Positions 12,347-12,370 of a DNA stretch of 12,370 bases are shown here, piece after piece. The position numbers and the translations under genes were made by a program. Each line of letters begins with the position of its first letter. The stretch's first letter is position 1. The DNA is from Desulfatirhabdium butyrativorans. Its GTDB lineage: Bacteria; Desulfobacterota; Desulfobacteria; Desulfobacterales; JAIFKL01. The notes under the pieces were generated by a model that had not been told where the DNA came from, made no database searches, and saw only the letters and a list, made by a program, of their open reading frames with translations. The stretch spans positions 4,898-17,267 of the forward strand of contig DZCT01000050.1 of the NCBI GenBank assembly GCA_022736535.1. The letters run 5' to 3'.

Positions 12347-12370
12347 TGACTATTTTAAGCCTGAGGAAAC

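Overview
The window reads as a piece of a chromosome from a sulfate-reducing, Desulfobacterota-like bacterium. This is an inference from the gene mix (an NqrD subunit, an Rpn-type nuclease, rnc next to an Elp3-like radical SAM gene, an RsbU-type phosphatase) and from the density of short palindromic and tandem repeats between genes. No rRNA or other species marker is present. Eleven protein genes, one small candidate ORF and one gene remnant can be supported. Nearly every intergenic gap holds a repeat element.

Layout: positions 1-190 hold a 68-bp direct repeat. A DHH-family phosphoesterase (1155-247, minus) and a secreted CAP-domain protein (2141-1497, minus) follow, separated by repeat-derived hairpins. 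A palindrome cluster (2306-2416) precedes a solitary nqrD (2452-3066, plus), which ends in a good terminator. Next comes an Rpn-type PD-(D/E)XK nuclease (3162-4016, plus) and about 370 bp of noncoding inverted repeats. A 28-codon ORF (4403-4489) ends one base before a periplasmic solute-binding protein gene (4491-5234). The 3' tip of that gene lies inside a 122-bp tandem duplication. A membrane-anchored SpoIIE/RsbU-type phosphatase (5505-7259) comes next.

An orphan antitoxin-like gene (7412-7696), rnc (7758-8450) and an Elp3-like radical SAM gene (8534-9583) follow on the plus strand. Convergent to them is a response regulator/sensor kinase operon (11730-9623, minus) with a plausible promoter and an 11-bp direct repeat upstream. 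The right end holds a broken TelA-like (toxic anion resistance) fragment, a strong terminator, and a site with the anatomy of an integron attC read on the minus strand (12280-12346).

Functional links: the response regulator and kinase overlap by four bases and clearly form a phosphorelay. The binding protein and the phosphatase may form a ligand-sensing unit, but this is inference. nqrD, the Rpn gene, the antitoxin-like gene, the telA remnant and the attC-like site all lack their usual partners here, which suggests a region reshaped by repeats and gene gain and loss. The best leads are the attC-like site, the coupled small ORF, the lone nqrD, and the binding protein/phosphatase pair. No complete novel defence or mobile system could be shown.
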